From contig NZ_CP063397.1 of assembly GCF_021729845.1 (NCBI RefSeq), forward strand, positions 3,300,001-3,364,000: a DNA stretch of 64,000 nt. The letters are read 5' to 3'. A program made the translations under genes and the position numbers. Of this stretch, positions 62,524 to 64,000 are shown one piece after another. Source of the DNA: Rhizobium sp. SL42 (GTDB taxonomy: Bacteria; Pseudomonadota; Alphaproteobacteria; Rhizobiales; Rhizobiaceae). How positions within the stretch are numbered: the first letter of the stretch is position 1; each line of letters opens with the position of its first letter. Below the pieces are notes generated by a model, which did not search any database, was not told the DNA's origin, and saw only the letters and a program-made list of their open reading frames with translations.

Positions 62524-63435
62524 ATGTTCAAGCTCGCGCATATTTCCGACGTCCATCTTGGCCCCTTGCCGAACCTGACGATCCGGGAACTCGCATCCAA
62601 GCGGATTACGGGCTATGTGAACTGGCACCGCAACCGGCGCAAGCACCTTTTCCCCAATGCCTTGGAGATGGTTCTCGAAAGCCTGCGCCAGCATCAGCCC
62701 GATCACCTGGCAATCACCGGCGATCTGGTCAATCTCGCCTCCCGGCTCGAGATCCGCCTCGTCGCGGAATGGCTTCAGCAGGCCGGCGCGCCCCTCGACA
62801 CATCTGTCGTCCCCGGCAACCACGATGCCTATGTGCCCGGCGCGCATGACCGCTCCGTCCAGGCCTGGTACGATTATATTCGCGGCGACGACGATCCGCT
62901 GATCTGGCAGCACGATCACAAGATCTTTCCCTACATCCGCCGTCGCGGCCCGGTGGCGCTGATCGGGTGCTCCACCTCGATTGCCACCCCACCGTTTTCC
63001 GCCCAGGGTTATTTCAGCGGCCGCCAGGCGCGGGAAACAGCGCAGTTGCTGAAAGCTGCCGGCGAAGAGGGTCTGTTTCGCGTGGTGATGATCCATCACC
63101 CGCCGATCCGCGGCGCGGCCTCGCAGCACAAGCGGCTGATCGGCATCCGTCGCTTTGCCGCCGCCATCCGCACCGGCGGCGCCGAACTGGTGCTACACGG
63201 CCATACCCATCTCAACACCCTGTATTGGCTTGATAATCACGGCCGCAAGGTTCCCGTCGTCGGCATCGCGTCGGCGAGCCAGGGCCCGGGCGGCAAGAAG
63301 CCAGCCGCGGGCTACAATCTCTTTTCCGTCGAGGGAACGGCCGGAAACTGGCAGGTCGAGTGGGAACGCTACCGGATCGACAGCGACAATGCACCGCTTG
63401 CGCTCGATCACCGAGAGATGCTGATCGGCGGCTGA
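62524..63435 (+). CDS. Metallophosphoesterase
   Basis: 303-residue calcineurin-like phosphoesterase. All signature motifs are present: HISDVHLG (metal ligands), AITGDLVN, VVPGNHDAYVPG, MIHHPPI and LHGHTHLNT. Length fits cyclic nucleotide phosphodiesterases or UDP-diacylglucosamine-pyrophosphatase relatives, but the substrate is not defined. I chose the ATG at 62524, which begins MFKLAHISDVH. It diverges from the NUDIX gene. Confidence 0.9.
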   Translation: MFKLAHISDVHLGPLPNLTIRELASKRITGYVNWHRNRRKHLFPNALEMVLESLRQHQPDHLAITGDLVNLASRLEIRLVAEWLQQAGAPLDTSVVPGNHDAYVPGAHDRSVQAWYDYIRGDDDPLIWQHDHKIFPYIRRRGPVALIGCSTSIATPPFSAQGYFSGRQARETAQLLKAAGEEGLFRVVMIHHPPIRGAASQHKRLIGIRRFAAAIRTGGAELVLHGHTHLNTLYWLDNHGRKVPVVGIASASQGPGGKKPAAGYNLFSVEGTAGNWQVEWERYRIDSDNAPLALDHREMLIGG

Positions 63436-63454
63436 CCGCCGCTTGTGATGCAAG

Positions 63455-63486
63455 GTCATGCTCGGGACAGGCCCGAGCACGATGAC
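63455..63486. repeat. REP-like palindrome after the phosphoesterase gene
   Basis: TGCTCGGG (63459-63466) and CCCGAGCA (63472-63479) form a perfect 8-bp stem; flanking GTCAT and ATGAC (63482-63486) extend it with a bulge. It lies between convergent genes and resembles common rhizobial dispersed palindromes. It may also stop transcription. Confidence 0.55.
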
Positions 63487-63533
63487 TGAATGCGATCACG
63501 GGACCACTTCCATGGCCCCGCAATGACACGGGC

Positions 63534-64000
63534 CTATTTCTGTTCCGCCAGCACGCGGTTGGCGGCCGATACGATCGCCTCCAGTGAAGCGGTGACGATG
63601 TTGGTGTTGATCCCCACGCCAAACAGCTTGCCGCCGGCATGCGCCATCTCGACATAGGCAATGGCCGCCGCATTTGACCCGTGCTGCAACGAATGCTCTG
63701 AATAGTCTTCAACCGAGAGATCGATGCCCAGATAGGTCGACAACGCATTGACGAAACCATCGATCGGCCCGGTGCCCTTGCCCTCGATGCGCCTGGTTTC
63801 GCCGCCATCGGTGATCTCGGCGGCCACGACACGGATACCCTTCTGATCGGAACCCGCCGGATAGGTATGGTGGTCGACGAACTTGATCCGAGCCTTGGGC
63901 TGATCGACATAGCGTTCGATGAAGCGTGCATGTATCCGCTTCGATGGCAGTTCGATGCCCTCTTCATCCGTGATGCGCTGGATGTCCTCGCGGAACTCGA
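63534..64000 (-). CDS. leuA: 2-isopropylmalate synthase, C-terminal part (cut by window edge)
   Basis: The last 155 codons of leuA. The frame runs out of the window on the right. The visible sequence REDIQRITDEEGIELPSKRIHARFIERYVDQPKARIKFVDHHTYPAGSDQKGIRVVAAEITDGGETRRIEGKGTGPIDGFVNALSTYLGIDLSVEDYSEHSLQHGSNAAAIAYVEM is the LeuA linker and the regulatory (leucine-binding) domain. The enzyme makes 2-isopropylmalate from ketoisovalerate and acetyl-CoA. Start and catalytic domain lie outside. Confidence 0.93.
   Translation of the reverse strand, partial: EFREDIQRITDEEGIELPSKRIHARFIERYVDQPKARIKFVDHHTYPAGSDQKGIRVVAAEITDGGETRRIEGKGTGPIDGFVNALSTYLGIDLSVEDYSEHSLQHGSNAAAIAYVEMAHAGGKLFGVGINTNIVTASLEAIVSAANRVLAEQK

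Noticed and set aside
63212..63967. 251-codon minus-strand frame near the right edge
   Set aside because: It is in a different frame from the clear LeuA C-terminal sequence and has no similarity to anything I know.

Overview
The window reads as a chromosomal segment of an alphaproteobacterium of the Rhizobiaceae (Rhizobium/Agrobacterium/Sinorhizobium side). The evidence is protein resemblance to that group: the split petB/petC cytochrome bc1 operon, the ClpS2-type adaptor, the rhizobial flagellin signature, the long Pth with a basic tail, the UbiK-like and YbjN proteins, and the CTTGAC-N17-type promoters. The DNA is GC-rich with strong third-position GC, which makes long antisense open frames common. 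The genus cannot be fixed from what is visible. Almost everything is core-genome material. I see no phage, insertion sequence, CRISPR array, tRNA or rRNA.

Layout. 0.4-3.7 kb: MarR regulator, OmpR-type response regulator, sensor kinase and a DUF1349 protein on +. 3.7-6.1 kb: csaA-proC-ybjN and ubiK on -. 6.3-12.3 kb: lgt, a MidA-like methyltransferase, pgeF, an M24-fold protein, a lipoprotein and prs on +. 12.4-13.3 kb: a conserved unknown with a C-terminal helix-turn-helix. 13.4-16.6 kb: an aldehyde module (DUF779 protein, aldehyde dehydrogenase, AcoR-like regulator without AAA+ domain) on -. 16.7-23.1 kb: two c-di-GMP enzymes around rplY, the second followed by a periplasmic binding protein. 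23.1-28.6 kb: pth, an MpaB-family protein, a GNAT, aqpZ, clpS and ychF. 28.6-31.6 kb: a secreted unknown with atypical codon use, two MaoC-fold proteins and a glutathione peroxidase. 31.6-35.2 kb: apt and the petABC operon on -. 35.4-43.5 kb: an EEP-family phosphatase, two closely similar ABC exporters, a chemoreceptor and a YdcZ-type transporter pair. 43.9-49.2 kb: trmL, an alpha/beta-hydrolase-like protein with a disordered tail, a lone flagellin, hemF and small proteins. 49.2-51.8 kb: cca, a CoA-type NUDIX gene and a DUF1285 gene overlapping on -. 51.9-59.2 kb: a MoxR/DUF58/DUF4159/large membrane protein operon with a trailing GNAT. 59.2-64 kb: a GT8 glycosyltransferase, GNAT, glutathionyl-hydroquinone-reductase-like GST, NUDIX, metallophosphoesterase and the 3' end of leuA, cut by the window edge.

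How the parts work together. petABC is the respiratory complex III. hemF supplies haem, and UbiK is a ubiquinone-biosynthesis accessory protein. lgt, the lipoprotein and the MoxR operon concern the envelope. proC, prs, apt and leuA are biosynthetic. rplY, pth, ychF, trmL, cca and csaA serve translation.

The most interesting material is (1) a periplasmic solute-binding protein in one transcription unit with a GGDEF/EAL membrane enzyme, wedged between rplY and pth and resembling the NspS-MbaA type of ligand-to-c-di-GMP signalling; (2) the aldehyde module with a shortened AcoR-type regulator and a perfect GTGTCGCA inverted repeat upstream of the dehydrogenase; (3) an isolated, divergent flagellin preceded by three evenly spaced palindromes; and (4) several perfect intergenic hairpins not explained by ordinary terminators.
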